Shown here: positions 35,156 through 44,083 of the stretch, in pieces | How positions within the stretch are numbered: the first letter of the stretch is position 1 | Layout: each line of letters begins with the position of its first letter | Origin: Streptomyces venezuelae | Lineage (GTDB): Bacteria > Actinomycetota > Actinomycetes > Streptomycetales > Streptomycetaceae | DNA: 64,000 bases | Assembly (NCBI RefSeq): GCF_008642275.1 | Contig: NZ_CP029189.1 | Span: 2,774,001 to 2,838,000 of the forward strand | Direction of reading: 5' to 3' | Made by a program: the position numbers and the translations under genes | The notes under the pieces: model-generated | The model's input: only the letters and a program-made list of their open reading frames with translations | Told to the model about the DNA's origin: nothing | Database searches by the model: none

Positions 35156-35263
35156 TCAGAGCGCAGGACAGATGGCGCTGGCGAGGCGGCACAGGTCGAC
35201 GTGCAGCCGCGCCACGAGCAGCAGCCTGCCGGGCGTCTCGATGCTCACGTCGTGGGAAACCAT
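35156..35263 (-). CDS. Cys-containing leader peptide upstream of cysO-cysM
   Basis: A 35-codon frame: MVSHDVSIET, then PGRLLLVARL, then HVDLCRLASA and ICPAL. It matches the Streptomyces putative leader peptide pattern with RLHVDLCR followed by a second Cys (Cys25 and Cys32), which I know from upstream of sulfur genes. There is no ribosome-binding site, so leaderless translation is possible. It ends 88 bp before cysO. A hairpin with CGCGCGG/CCGCGCG arms lies in between. Regulation by cysteine supply through ribosome stalling is the inferred role. Confidence 0.72.
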   Translation of the reverse strand: MVSHDVSIETPGRLLLVARLHVDLCRLASAICPAL

Positions 35264-35340
35264 GCGGTCATGTTAACGATTCCCGGTCCCCGGTTAGGAG
35301 TGTGATCCCGCATCATGGACGCCCGTCGCTCACATACTGG

Positions 35341-35763
35341 TCAGTAGGCGTCGACGACCTGCACTTCTTCCTCGGTGATCACTCCGTCGACGATCCGGTA
35401 GGAGCGGAACTGGAACTCCCCGAGGCCGTCCTTGTCCGCCGTCGAGACGAGCACGTAGTGCGCCCCGGGCTCGTTGGCGTACGTGACGTCGGTGCGCGAG
35501 GGGTAGGCCTCGGTCGCCGTGTGCGAGTGGTAGACGATCACCGGCTCCTCGTCGCGGTCGTCCAGATCGCGGTAGAGCTTCAGCAGGTCCTTCGAGTCGA
35601 ACTCGTAGAACGTGGGCGAACGGGCCGCGTTGAGCATGGGGACGAACCGCTCGGGGCGGTCGGTGCCCGCCGGGCCGGCCACGACACCGCACGCCTCGTC
35701 GGGGTGGTCCTGGCGGGCGTGCTCGACGATCTGGTCGTACAGGGCCTGGGTGAGGGTCAGCAT
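35341..35763 (-). CDS. mec: JAMM/MPN+ metalloprotease Mec
   Basis: A 140-residue zinc isopeptidase-type protease. The JAMM motif is complete: Glu23 in PDEACG, then YHSHTATEAYPSRTD with His79, His81 and Asp92. In Mycobacterium the homologue Mec releases cysteine from the CysO-Cys adduct, and here it sits upstream of the leader-cysO-cysM genes on the same strand. The CysO tail beyond GG may be a second substrate. The ATG at 35763 has a poor ribosome-binding site. Confidence 0.92.
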   Translation of the reverse strand: MLTLTQALYDQIVEHARQDHPDEACGVVAGPAGTDRPERFVPMLNAARSPTFYEFDSKDLLKLYRDLDDRDEEPVIVYHSHTATEAYPSRTDVTYANEPGAHYVLVSTADKDGLGEFQFRSYRIVDGVITEEEVQVVDAY

Positions 35764-35782
35764 GAGCGACAGGATAAGCAGA

Positions 35783-35821
35783 CGGGCCCTTCCGTACCGA
35801 GGAGTGGTACGGAAGGGCCCG
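35783..35821 (-). terminator. terminator after amino acid permease
   Basis: CGGGCCCTTCCGTACC and GGTACGGAAGGGCCCG form a perfect 16-bp stem with a 7-nt loop. It lies 100 bp past the permease stop and 20 bp before the mec start, so mec must use a promoter in or near this gap. Confidence 0.82.
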
Positions 35822-35921
35822 CATGGTGGACACGAGGTCCGTGGGAGCGCGGTTCCCGGCCGTGACAGGCGGCCGGGACCCGCGGTCTCCGGGTGCCGCG
35901 AGGCGGTGCTGCGAGCAGGTG

Positions 35922-37361
35922 CTACGAGGCCTTGGTGAAGGCCGCGCCGCGCGGGTCGCGGGACTTCATGACCAGGTAGGAGACGCCCAGGATCAGGCCC
36001 CACAGCGGGGCGCAGTACAGCGAGACGCGGGAGTCCTTGTCGGCGCCCATCATCACGATGACCATGCCGATGAAGAGCAGCGCGAACCAGCTGGTGTACG
36101 GGGCGCCGGGGGCGCGGAACGCGGACTGCGGCAGCTCGCCGCGGTCGGCCTTGGCGCGGTAGCGGATCTGGCAGACCAGGATCATGATCCAGGCCCACAT
36201 GCCGGAGATGGTGGCGAAGGAGACGACGTAGTCGAAGGCCTTGCCCGGGGCGACGTAGTTGATCCAGACGCCCACCAGCATCAGCGCGGCGGAGAAGGTG
36301 GTGCCGATGAGCGGGGTGCCGCTCTTGGTGAGCTTGGTGAAGACCTTCGGGCCCTGGCCGTTGAGCGCGAGGTCGCGCAGCATGCGGCCGGTGGAGTACA
36401 TGCCCGAGTTGCAGGAGGACAGTGCGGCGGTCAGCACGACGAAGTTGACGATCGCGGCGCCGATGCCGAGGCCCATGCGCTCGAAGGCGGCGACGAAGGG
36501 CGAGACGCCCGGCTGGAAGTGCGTCCACGGGACGACCGACAGGATCATGATGAGCGCGCCGACGTAGAAGACGGCGATGCGCCACGGCACGGTGTTGATG
36601 GCCTTGGGCAGGGTCTTCTCAGGGTCCTTGGACTCGCCGGCGGTGACGCCGACCAGCTCGACCGCGAGGAAGGCGAACATCACGATCTGCAGGGTCATCA
36701 GCGTGCCGCCGATGCCCTTGGGGAAGAAGCCGCCGTCGTTCCACAGGTTGGAGACGGTGGCGGTGTCGGCGGCGTCGGAGAAGCCGATGGTGAGGATGCC
36801 GGCGCAGATCAGGATCATGCCGACGATGGCGGTGACCTTGACCATGGAGAACCAGAACTCCAGCTCACCGAAGAGCTTCACGGAGATCAGGTTGGCGGCG
36901 TAGAGGATGACCGTGAAGATCAGCGCGTAGGCCCACTGCGGGAAGCTGTCGTGGGTCCAGTACGACATGTACTGCGCGGCGGCGGTGACCTCGGTGATGC
37001 CGGTGACCACCCAGAACAGCCAGTACGTCCAGCCGGTGACGTATCCCCAGAACGGGCCCAGGAACTCGCGGGCGTAGTCCGAGAAGGAGCCGGAGACGGG
37101 GCGGTACATGAGCAGCTCGCCCAGGGCCCGCATGATGAAGAAGATGACCAGGCCCGCGATCGCGTAGGCCAGGATCAGGCTGGGGCCCGCCTTGGAGATC
37201 GCCTTGCCGGCGCCCAGGAAGAGGCCGGTGCCGATGGCTCCGCCGATCGCGATCATCTGGATCTGGCGGGCGCCGAGCGTGCGGTGGTAGCCCTCGCCGC
37301 CCTCGCCCTGTCCGCCCTCGCCGGGCGTGTTGCCGTGCTGCTCGACCTGCACTGAGGTCAT
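35922..37361 (-). CDS. APC-family amino acid permease
   Basis: A 479-residue transporter with 12 TM segments. The first TM has the GGAIGTGLFLGAGKAI motif that binds the amino acid backbone; ALGELLMYRPVSGSFSDYA, GWTYWLFWVVTGITE and ALSSCNSGMYSTGRML follow the AAT/GABA permease branch. The C-terminus is cytoplasmic and short. ATG 37361 is chosen for family length, with a purine-rich GGAGAAAGG upstream. The exact substrate cannot be told. Confidence 0.9.
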   Translation of the reverse strand: MTSVQVEQHGNTPGEGGQGEGGEGYHRTLGARQIQMIAIGGAIGTGLFLGAGKAISKAGPSLILAYAIAGLVIFFIMRALGELLMYRPVSGSFSDYAREFLGPFWGYVTGWTYWLFWVVTGITEVTAAAQYMSYWTHDSFPQWAYALIFTVILYAANLISVKLFGELEFWFSMVKVTAIVGMILICAGILTIGFSDAADTATVSNLWNDGGFFPKGIGGTLMTLQIVMFAFLAVELVGVTAGESKDPEKTLPKAINTVPWRIAVFYVGALIMILSVVPWTHFQPGVSPFVAAFERMGLGIGAAIVNFVVLTAALSSCNSGMYSTGRMLRDLALNGQGPKVFTKLTKSGTPLIGTTFSAALMLVGVWINYVAPGKAFDYVVSFATISGMWAWIMILVCQIRYRAKADRGELPQSAFRAPGAPYTSWFALLFIGMVIVMMGADKDSRVSLYCAPLWGLILGVSYLVMKSRDPRGAAFTKAS

Positions 37362-37595
37362 GTCTGGTGCGCCTTTCTCCACTGCCGACCCGCGCCTTGA
37401 CTGGCTGCGGATCGGGTCCTCGATCCCCCCGGATACGGATGGAGTTGCACCCGGCGGTCTGCCGGTTCAAGCGGGCCGGGAGACAGGGGTGGCGTCCCTT
37501 CGGCGATCGTGAAGATTTATCACGTGCTTACGGCTGCCCGAGGGGGAGGAATGTGGCGCAGGGCATCAAAAATTCACCCCAAAGGCATAGAAATG

Positions 37596-37626
37596 GATCA
37601 GATCACCGCATGGCGGTGATCTGATC
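37596..37626 (-). terminator. 14-bp inverted repeat after DUF2017 gene
   Basis: GATCAGATCACCGC and GCGGTGATCTGATC form a perfect 14-bp stem with a 3-nt loop, and on the minus strand CATTTCTATG follows. It lies 54 bp past the DUF2017 stop. The rest of the 318-bp gap (37362-37679) is the leader and promoter area of the permease, where no other element was recognised. An operator for the permease is the alternative. Confidence 0.65.
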
Positions 37627-37679
37627 GTTATCCGGATTTGAGCGTCCGCTGAGCGAACGGTGTTCCCTCTTGAGGTTTC

Positions 37680-38282
37680 TCAAAGGGTTTCGATCAAGGT
37701 TTCCTGGAGGCCGCCCAGCCAGAGGTAGGCCATCACCATCGGCTTGCGCGGGTCCTCGTCCGGCAGCCGGAACAGCATCGCGCTCTCGTCGTCCTCGGTG
37801 ATGTCGAGCCGGGCCGCGATGGTCAGCCGCAGGTCGTTGAGCGCGCCCAGCCAGCGCAGCGGCAGCTCGCCGGACAGCTCCAGCACCGCCGCCCCGTCGC
37901 CCGCCGGGGTGAGGCCGTCCAGGCTGCGTACGACGGCGAGGGCGTCCGCGCGCTTGCGGGCGCGCAGGTCGTTCTCGGTGAAGCGGCGGAACTCCGCCGA
38001 GCGGGCCGCGATCTCCTCCGGGGCCACGCCCTCGTCGCCGACGCCGTCGGGGGCCCCGTAGGCGTCGGGGAAGAGCCGGGCGAGCGCCGGGTCGGACGGG
38101 GGCTCGGAGGGGCCCTCGGCGAACAGCGCGGCGAGCGGGTCGGCGTCCTCGGCGGGCTCCGGCTCGCCGGGGCCGATCAGCTCCAGCAGCTGGACGGCCA
38201 GGGAGCGCAGGATCGAGATCTCGATCTCGTCGAGCGCGATGGCGGCGCCGCCGCCCTTCAGGGACTCGAAGGTGCCGCCCAT
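37680..38282 (-). CDS. DUF2017 family protein
   Basis: A 200-residue acidic protein of the DUF2017 family. Visible features are IALDEIEISILRSLAVQLLELI and a C-terminal RWLGALNDLRLTIAARLDI then VMAYLWLGGLQETLIETL. It is nearly always found directly after clpS in actinobacteria, and here its ATG shares one base with the clpS stop (TGATG), so translation is coupled. Function unknown; a link to ClpS-dependent proteolysis is inferred from this conserved pairing. Confidence 0.9.
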   Translation of the reverse strand: MGGTFESLKGGGAAIALDEIEISILRSLAVQLLELIGPGEPEPAEDADPLAALFAEGPSEPPSDPALARLFPDAYGAPDGVGDEGVAPEEIAARSAEFRRFTENDLRARKRADALAVVRSLDGLTPAGDGAAVLELSGELPLRWLGALNDLRLTIAARLDITEDDESAMLFRLPDEDPRKPMVMAYLWLGGLQETLIETL

Positions 38283-38596
38283 CAGTTGCGGTCCTGCGAG
38301 AGGGTCGCCCACAGGCCGTAGCCGTGCATGGCCTGCACGTCGCGCTCCATTTCCTCGCGGGTGCCGCTCGAAACGACCGCCCGCCCCTTGTGGTGGACGT
38401 CGAGCATCAGCTTGTGCGCCACGTCCTTCGAGTAGCCGAAGTACGCCTGGAACACATACGCCACGTAGCTCATGAGGTTGACCGGGTCGTTGTGCACCAA
38501 GGTCACCCAGGGGACGTCTGGTTCGGGGACCGCGAAGGTCTCTTCGGCGGATTCGGTGCGTTCGATCTCAACGGGAGCAACACTCACTCGTCCCAT
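38282..38596 (-). CDS. clpS: ClpS, N-end rule adaptor of ClpAP/ClpCP
   Basis: A 104-residue adaptor that delivers proteins with destabilising N-termini to the Clp protease. The fold is visible as [49 protein letters not shown] sequence ([18 protein letters not shown]), with the flexible N-terminal extension typical of actinobacteria. ATG 38596 or the GTG three codons later (38587) may be the start; neither has a strong site. The gene is divergent from pncB across a palindromic operator. Confidence 0.93.
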   Translation of the reverse strand: MGRVSVAPVEIERTESAEETFAVPEPDVPWVTLVHNDPVNLMSYVAYVFQAYFGYSKDVAHKLMLDVHHKGRAVVSSGTREEMERDVQAMHGYGLWATLSQDRN

Positions 38597-38662
38597 GCTG
38601 CCATCTCGACCGCACCGCCGCCCAAACAGGGGCCGAACGGTCCGGTCCCGCCACCGGCCACC

Positions 38663-38689
38663 CACATCTCGTCACTTTGACGAAATGTG
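38663..38689. promoter_or_regulatory. 27-bp palindromic operator upstream of pncB
   Basis: CACATCTCGTCA, centre CTT, TGACGAAATGTG form a near-perfect palindrome with one mismatch in twelve pairs. It ends 17 bp before the pncB start and 67 bp before clpS. Its position over the pncB promoter fits a repressor of NAD salvage such as an NrtR-type regulator, but the binding protein cannot be identified here. Confidence 0.72.
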
Positions 38690-38705
38690 CGCTAGCATCC
38701 CTGCC

Positions 38706-40034
38706 ATGAACCCTGCGGACCTGGGCCTGCCGGTGGACGTGCCGTCGACAGCGCTCTTCACGGATCACTACGAGCTCACGATGCTGCAGGCCGCCCTGGC
38801 CAACGGCACCGCCGACCGGCGTTCGGTCTTCGAGGTGTTCACCCGGCGGCTGCCCGAGGGGCGCCGCTACGGGGTGATCGCCGGAACCGGGCGGGTGCTG
38901 GACGCGGTGGAGAACTTCCGCTTCGACGGCGCGGTGCTGGAGTTCCTGCGCGAGCGGGCCGTCGTCGACATGCGGACGCTGGACTGGCTGGCCTCGTACC
39001 GCTTCTCCGGCGACATCTGGGGCTACCAGGAGGGGGAGGTCTACTTCCCCGGCTCCCCCGTCCTGCGGGTGGAGGGCAGCTTCGCCGAGTGCGTGCTGCT
39101 GGAGACCGTGATCCTGTCGATCCTGAACCACGACTCGGCGATCGCCGCGGCCGCCTCCCGGATGTCCTCGGCGGCGGGCGGACGCCCGCTGATCGAGATG
39201 GGCGCCCGGCGCACGCACGAGCTGGCGGCCGTCGCCGCGTCGCGGGCCGCGTACGTGGGCGGCTTCACCTCGACCTCGGACCTGGCGGCCGGATTCCGGT
39301 ACGGCATCCCGACGGTCGGCACCAGCGCGCACGCCTTCACCCTGGTCCACGACAGCGAGCGGGACGCCTTCACGGCCCAGGTGGACTCGCTGGGGCGGGG
39401 CACCACCCTGCTCGTGGACACGTACGACGTGGCCGAGGCCGTCCGTACCGCGGTCGAGGTGGCGGGCACCGAGCTCGGCGCGGTCCGGATCGACTCCGGC
39501 GACCTGCTGCTGGTGGCCCACCGGGTGCGGCAGCAGCTCGACGAGCTGGGCGCGACCTCGACGAAGATCGTGGTCACCTCGGACCTCGACGAGTACGCCA
39601 TCGCCTCGCTGGCGGCGGCCCCGGTGGACGCGTACGGCGTGGGCACCCAGCTGGTGACCGGCAGCGGGCACCCCACGTGCTCGATGGTCTACAAGCTGGT
39701 GGCGCGGGCCACCTCGGCGGACCCGAAGGCGGCGCTGGCCCCGGTGGCGAAGAAGTCCTCGGGCGGCAAGACCTCCATCGGCGGTCGCAAGTGGGCGGCC
39801 CGCCGCCAGGACGCCGACGGCGTCGCGGAGGCGGAGGTGATCGGCGTGGGGCCCGTCCCCGCCGCCCTGGCCGACCACCAGCTCCTGACCCAGCTGGTCA
39901 AGGGCGGCGAGGTGATCGCCCGCGAGCCGCTGGAGGCCGCGCGGGACCGCCACCGCGCCGCCCGCGCGAGCCTCCCGCTCTCGGCGACCCAGCTCTCGCG
40001 CGGCGAGGCCGTGATCCCCACCGAGTACGTGTAG
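38706..40034 (+). CDS. pncB: nicotinate phosphoribosyltransferase
   Basis: A 442-residue enzyme that makes nicotinate mononucleotide from nicotinate and PRPP in NAD salvage. Signatures: ALFTDHYELTMLQAAL at the start, FEVFTRRLPEGRRYGV, RRTHELAAVAASRAAYVGGFTSTS-type loop (RRTHE, GGFTSTS), GTSAHAFTLVH with the phosphorylated-type histidine, RIDSGDL and GVGTQLVTG. ATG 38706 has no ribosome-binding site; an ATG at 38685 within the palindrome is the other option. The nicotinamidase gene downstream supplies its substrate. Confidence 0.95.
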   Translation: MNPADLGLPVDVPSTALFTDHYELTMLQAALANGTADRRSVFEVFTRRLPEGRRYGVIAGTGRVLDAVENFRFDGAVLEFLRERAVVDMRTLDWLASYRFSGDIWGYQEGEVYFPGSPVLRVEGSFAECVLLETVILSILNHDSAIAAAASRMSSAAGGRPLIEMGARRTHELAAVAASRAAYVGGFTSTSDLAAGFRYGIPTVGTSAHAFTLVHDSERDAFTAQVDSLGRGTTLLVDTYDVAEAVRTAVEVAGTELGAVRIDSGDLLLVAHRVRQQLDELGATSTKIVVTSDLDEYAIASLAAAPVDAYGVGTQLVTGSGHPTCSMVYKLVARATSADPKAALAPVAKKSSGGKTSIGGRKWAARRQDADGVAEAEVIGVGPVPAALADHQLLTQLVKGGEVIAREPLEAARDRHRAARASLPLSATQLSRGEAVIPTEYV

Positions 40035-40211
40035 CCCTGCGGGCGCGCCCGGCCGAGGGCGGTGCGGCGCCGTTGCGGGGGCTCCGCCCCGGGCGCGGAG
40101 CGCCGTGCGGGGTCCGGGTCGGAGCCCCCGTTTCGGGAAGGGGTGGGGTGGGGGAAGAGCCCCCGCAGGGCCCCCGCCGCCGTATCAGCACATCGAGCCG
40201 AAGGACACGTC

Positions 40212-40802
40212 ATGCACCGCGCACTGATCGTCGTCGACGTACAGAACGACTTCTGCGAGGGCGGCAGCCTCGCGGTCACCGGCGGAGCCGACGTCGCCGC
40301 CGCCATCACCGAGCTGATCGGGCAGGCCACCGCCGGGTACCGGCACGTCGTCGCCACCCGCGACCACCACGTCGACCCGGGGTCGCACTTCGCGCACCCG
40401 CCGGCCGAGCCGGACTACGAGACCTCCTGGCCCGTGCACTGCGTCGCCGGGACCGAGGGCGTGGGCTTCCACCCGAACTTCGCCCCCGCCGTGGCCTCGG
40501 GAGCGGTCTCCGCCGTGTTCGACAAGGGCGCGTACGAGGCCGCGTACAGCGGTTTCGAGGGCGCCGACGAGAACGGGACCACACTCGGCCAGTGGCTGCG
40601 GGACCGCGACGTCACCGAGGTGGACGTGGTCGGGATCGCCACCGACCACTGCGTGAAGGCCACCGCCCTCGACGCCTCCCGCGCCGGCTTCGCCGCCCGC
40701 GTCCTGCTGGACCTGACCGCCGCCGTGGCCCCGCACACGACCGCACGGGCCCTGGACGAGCTCCGTGCGGCCGGGGTGGTCCTCGTCGGCGGTCCGGCCT
40801 GA
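40212..40802 (+). CDS. pncA: nicotinamidase
   Basis: A 196-residue isochorismatase-fold amidase that turns nicotinamide into nicotinate for PncB. The triad is Asp9 in VVDVQNDF, Lys105 in FDKGAY and Cys147 in TDHCVKATA. The metal site is Asp51, His53, His59 and His76 (TRDHHVDPGSH and WPVHC). ATG 40212 has AAGGA 7-8 nt upstream. It follows pncB after a 177-bp GC-rich gap without a strong hairpin, so partial co-transcription is possible. Confidence 0.95.
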   Translation: MHRALIVVDVQNDFCEGGSLAVTGGADVAAAITELIGQATAGYRHVVATRDHHVDPGSHFAHPPAEPDYETSWPVHCVAGTEGVGFHPNFAPAVASGAVSAVFDKGAYEAAYSGFEGADENGTTLGQWLRDRDVTEVDVVGIATDHCVKATALDASRAGFAARVLLDLTAAVAPHTTARALDELRAAGVVLVGGPA

Positions 40803-40841
40803 GGGGCGGTCCGCAAAGCACTGCCTGCCCCGCGACGCCCC

Positions 40842-41144
40842 CTAGGTGCCCAGCAGGGCCCGGATGGGGTGCCAGAGCTCCTGCGCCCGGTCCGGTGCGC
40901 CGCGCCACAGCAGGCCGTCCGGATGGTGCAGGACGGCCGTGACCTCGTCCGGCGTCGGCGGGTGCGCGTTGCCCCGCAGGTACACGGCCCGCATTCCGAG
41001 GTTCCGCAGCCTGGTCAGGGCGCGGGCCCGGTTCGCGGCGTGCACCAGCACGCGGACATTTCCACCTTCTCCGGACGGCCTCGGCAGTGTGAGCGCAACC
41101 ACCACACTGCCGCCCGGCAACCTCACGAAACCTCCGCCTGGCAT
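40842..41144 (-). CDS. conserved hypothetical protein
   Basis: A 100-residue soluble protein with GGFVRLPGGSVVVALTLPRPSG at the N-terminus and LRNLGMRAVYLRGNAHPPTPDEV, then LLWRGAP and ELWHPIRALLG. ATG 41144 has GGGGGAG 9 nt upstream; an ATG three codons earlier touches that site. It converges on pncA. The pattern is that of a Streptomyces-specific small protein; I do not recognise the function. Confidence 0.72.
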   Translation of the reverse strand: MPGGGFVRLPGGSVVVALTLPRPSGEGGNVRVLVHAANRARALTRLRNLGMRAVYLRGNAHPPTPDEVTAVLHHPDGLLWRGAPDRAQELWHPIRALLGT

Positions 41145-41197
41145 CGCTGTCATCTCCCCCGTCAATAAGACACTCGTACCGGGCATCTAAACGCGAA

Positions 41198-41227
41198 CGG
41201 CCGCCGCCCGCTAGGGGGCGACGGCCG
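41198..41227 (-). terminator. terminator after M6 peptidase gene
   Basis: On the minus strand CGGCCGTCGCCC pairs with GGGCGGCGGCCG over 12 bp with one G-U pair and a 6-nt loop, 30 bp past the peptidase stop. The wobble pairs only on the minus strand, which supports that direction. Confidence 0.65.
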
Positions 41228-41256
41228 ATCATGCTCTGACCTGCGGTTTTAACGAG

Positions 41257-43668
41257 TTACTTCGAGGAGGGGCCGACCTCGATGGTCATGACCTCACCGT
41301 CGTAGGACTCCTTCAGGATCTTGATCTTGGTGTTGGTGTCAGTGACCTTCACCGATCCGGTCGGGTTCTCGTCGTAGTAGTACTTGCCCTTGTGGTCGTC
41401 GAAGACCAGGTTCGCGGGCTTCGGCTTGAGGAAGAGCTCCTCGCCGTTCTTGTGCAGGGTGATCGCATCCGTCGAGTACGCGCTGAAGGTGGCGTCGTAC
41501 GGCTGGATCTTGTTGCGGAGCAGGGTGCCGTCCGCCCACTTCATGGGCTTGGCGTTGGCGTCGATCGGCAGGATCAGGCCCTGGCCCGGGTGGACGCTGG
41601 TGTTGTTGTCCTTCTGGCTGGTGTCCCACTGCCAGATGAGCAGACCGTCCTGGTACGGGTAGTGCTCGACCCAGTCCGGCTTGGTGTTGCCGAAGCCGAA
41701 GTTGTACGGGCCCACCTTGAGGGTGGAGTCGTACGAGACGTAGCGGCGGTTCTCGGCGATGTAGCGCTGCGCGTACTCCTTGGAGAAGTCGGCGCCGATG
41801 CGCGAGAAGCCCTTGCCGGTCCAGCCGTTGTCGCCGTTCTCGGCGCCGTCGGTGAACAGCGCGGAGCCGTCCGCAGTCAGGGTGATGGCGTCGGCCGTGA
41901 AGCCCTTGCCGCCCGCGCCGCCGTCCGTCTGGTAGCGGAAGCGCAGGTCGACCTTCTTGCCCGCGTAGGCGTCGAGCGGGAAGTTCAGGTTCTTCCAGGC
42001 ACCCGAGACACCGGTGAGCGACGGGCTGCCGGAGGCGTCGGCCGGGAGGGCCGTGCCGTCGGCGGTGCCGGCCAGAGCGGTCCAGGTGGCGCCGCCGTCC
42101 GTGGACACCTCGGTGTAGAGGTAGTCGTAGTCGGCCTCGATGTCCCACCAGCCCTTGAGGGACAGGGCGGCGGACTTCTTGCCGGTCAGGTCGACCGAGC
42201 GGGTCAGGGTGTTCTTGAGGTCGTCACCCATGTTGCTCCACCACTGGGTGGAGCCCTCGGCCGGCTTGACGACCTCGGTCTTGACCTGCTTCTTCGGCAG
42301 CTCGACGACCAGCGCCTGCTTGTCCTTGGTGTTGAACGCCGACACGCCCAGCTTGTGCGTGGACTTCGTCGCGGCCTTGGCCGTGTCGTAGTTCAGCCAG
42401 CCCAGCTGCAGCTTGTCCCAGGCGGTCATGTCGCCCGGGGTGTCGCCGATGGAGTCCTTGCCCTTGCCGAGCCAGGAACCGGCCGACATCAGGGACCAGA
42501 AGCCGACGCTATTGTCGCCGCCACCGGTGGTGTCGTAGAGGTCCGGCAGACCGAGGTCGTGACCGTACTCGTGCGCGAAGACACCGAGGCCGCCGTTCTC
42601 GGGCTGCATCGTGTAGTCGCCGACCCAGATGCCGGTGTTGCCGATCTGGGTGCCGCCGGCCTTGTTGTTGTCCGGGCCGGTCTTGCCCGCCGCGGTGCCG
42701 TAGGCGTACCAGCGGTGCGCCCACAGCGCGGTCGTGCCCTGCACGCCGCCACCGGCCGACTCGTCCTCGCCCGCGTGGACGATCTGGAAGTGGTCGATGT
42801 AACCGTCGGGCTCGTTGAAGTTGCCGTCGTTGTCGAAGTCGTAGCGGTCCCACTGGTCGTACTGGGACAGCTGCGCCTTGATCTGGGCGTCGGTCTTGCC
42901 GGCCTTCTTCTGGGCCTCCGACCATGCGGTGACGCCGTCCTTGACGGTGTCCCACACGTTGGAGCAGTTGGTCTGGCCGCAGTAGTTGGAGCCGTAACGG
43001 CCCTCGTTGTACGGGACCTTGACCCAGTCGGCGACCTCACCCTCGACCGAGTAGCGGCCCGAGGAGGTCTTCTCGTAGTAGGTCTTCAGCGAGTCCTTGC
43101 CCTGACCCGTCGCGAAGTACAGGTCCTGGAAGTACTGACGGCTGAAGTCCTTGCGCCAGGCGGTGCTGTTGTCCTTGGCACGGTCCGGCTGGGCGATCTG
43201 GTTGTGCAGCGGACCGGGGGTACCGCCGTACTTGGGGACCTCGGGCTTGGGGCCCGGGCCGTCCGGGTCGTACATGGTCGTGTTGTCGACCTGGTCGCCG
43301 AACTCGACGAGGATCGTGAAGATCTTGTCGGTCTTCTCGCGGCCGAGCTCGACGTACTTCTTGTCGTCGAGCTTGACGACCTTGGAGGCGCCGCGCTGCT
43401 CGACGCCCTTCTTGCCGGTCAGGACCTGGTCCAGGGCGGCCGCGCGCTGCTTGGCCTGCTGGTCGCTGAAGGGGCCCTTGAGGTCGTGCTCGACGACCTT
43501 GGACGGCGCGGTCGGGTCCTGCCGGTCGGCCGCCGGGGCGGCCGGAGCCTTGCCCTCGGCCTGAGCCGCGGTGACGGTGAAGAAGGTGGCGCTTGTCGCA
43601 CAAGCGGCCATGGTCACGGTGACGGCGGCAGCGCGTATCGCACGCCGTCTGGCGGAATTGCTGGTCAC
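41257..43668 (-). CDS. secreted immune inhibitor A-type metallopeptidase (M6)
   Basis: An 803-residue exported zinc peptidase. The signal peptide has RRRAIR, a hydrophobic core and AQA-E cleavage after about residue 37. The propeptide is followed by the catalytic domain with FAHEYGHDLGLPDLYD (His366, Glu367, His370), then beta-rich domains including WWDIEADYDYLYTEVSTDGGATW, an immune-inhibitor-like module. The GTG start has GGAGGGG about 10 nt upstream. Homologues degrade host or environmental proteins. It ends in a hairpin. Confidence 0.93.
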   Translation of the reverse strand: MTSNSARRRAIRAAAVTVTMAACATSATFFTVTAAQAEGKAPAAPAADRQDPTAPSKVVEHDLKGPFSDQQAKQRAAALDQVLTGKKGVEQRGASKVVKLDDKKYVELGREKTDKIFTILVEFGDQVDNTTMYDPDGPGPKPEVPKYGGTPGPLHNQIAQPDRAKDNSTAWRKDFSRQYFQDLYFATGQGKDSLKTYYEKTSSGRYSVEGEVADWVKVPYNEGRYGSNYCGQTNCSNVWDTVKDGVTAWSEAQKKAGKTDAQIKAQLSQYDQWDRYDFDNDGNFNEPDGYIDHFQIVHAGEDESAGGGVQGTTALWAHRWYAYGTAAGKTGPDNNKAGGTQIGNTGIWVGDYTMQPENGGLGVFAHEYGHDLGLPDLYDTTGGGDNSVGFWSLMSAGSWLGKGKDSIGDTPGDMTAWDKLQLGWLNYDTAKAATKSTHKLGVSAFNTKDKQALVVELPKKQVKTEVVKPAEGSTQWWSNMGDDLKNTLTRSVDLTGKKSAALSLKGWWDIEADYDYLYTEVSTDGGATWTALAGTADGTALPADASGSPSLTGVSGAWKNLNFPLDAYAGKKVDLRFRYQTDGGAGGKGFTADAITLTADGSALFTDGAENGDNGWTGKGFSRIGADFSKEYAQRYIAENRRYVSYDSTLKVGPYNFGFGNTKPDWVEHYPYQDGLLIWQWDTSQKDNNTSVHPGQGLILPIDANAKPMKWADGTLLRNKIQPYDATFSAYSTDAITLHKNGEELFLKPKPANLVFDDHKGKYYYDENPTGSVKVTDTNTKIKILKESYDGEVMTIEVGPSSK

Positions 43669-44083
43669 TTGATGTGTTCCCCTCCCGCGGCCGCAACGTT
43701 GGTCGGAACTTCTCCATAGGAGCGGGGGGTTCCGCGCGGCGCGCGTCTCAAGTGACGACATTTGACCGGAGGGAAGCGAGAAAAGACAGACCTTGACTTG
43801 ACCCTTACAACTGCACTATGCGGGCAGGGAGTTCCGCTATCCGGACGTTCCACAGCCATACGGGGCGAAGGGCCCTTCCCGACCCGTCGAGTGGTCCGTC
43901 CCGTCCCCCTTTCTCCCCCTGCCGTCGCCCGGAAAATGACCCCGTGCGCCCCCCGTGCTCCGGCACCGTGTGTTAGGTCACGCTTACCGGCGGTCCGACT
44001 CGGGCATCTCCCGTCATAGAGTCACTTGACGCGCGAACTGGTTGAGCCGACTCCCCCTCCCCTCACCGAGGACGGATATCGCC
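43669..44083. other. 415-bp divergent gap, M6 peptidase / membrane protein
   Basis: Holds the promoters of the secreted peptidase (minus) and the small membrane protein (plus). There is a TTGACTTGACCCTTACAAC segment near 43793, and TCATAGAGTCACTTGACG near 44014, either of which could contribute plus-strand promoter boxes. No RNA gene, repeat or coding frame was recognised. Confidence 0.5.

Noticed and set aside
38568..39953. 461-codon open frame antisense to pncB
   Set aside because: It is the mirror of a well-supported enzyme gene in high-GC DNA; its product is His/Arg/Gly-rich with no domain or start signal.
41392..43719. 775-codon open frame antisense to the M6 peptidase
   Set aside because: The peptidase frame has a signal peptide, HExxH motif and ribosome-binding site; the antisense frame gives only Val/Leu/Gly-rich low-complexity sequence.
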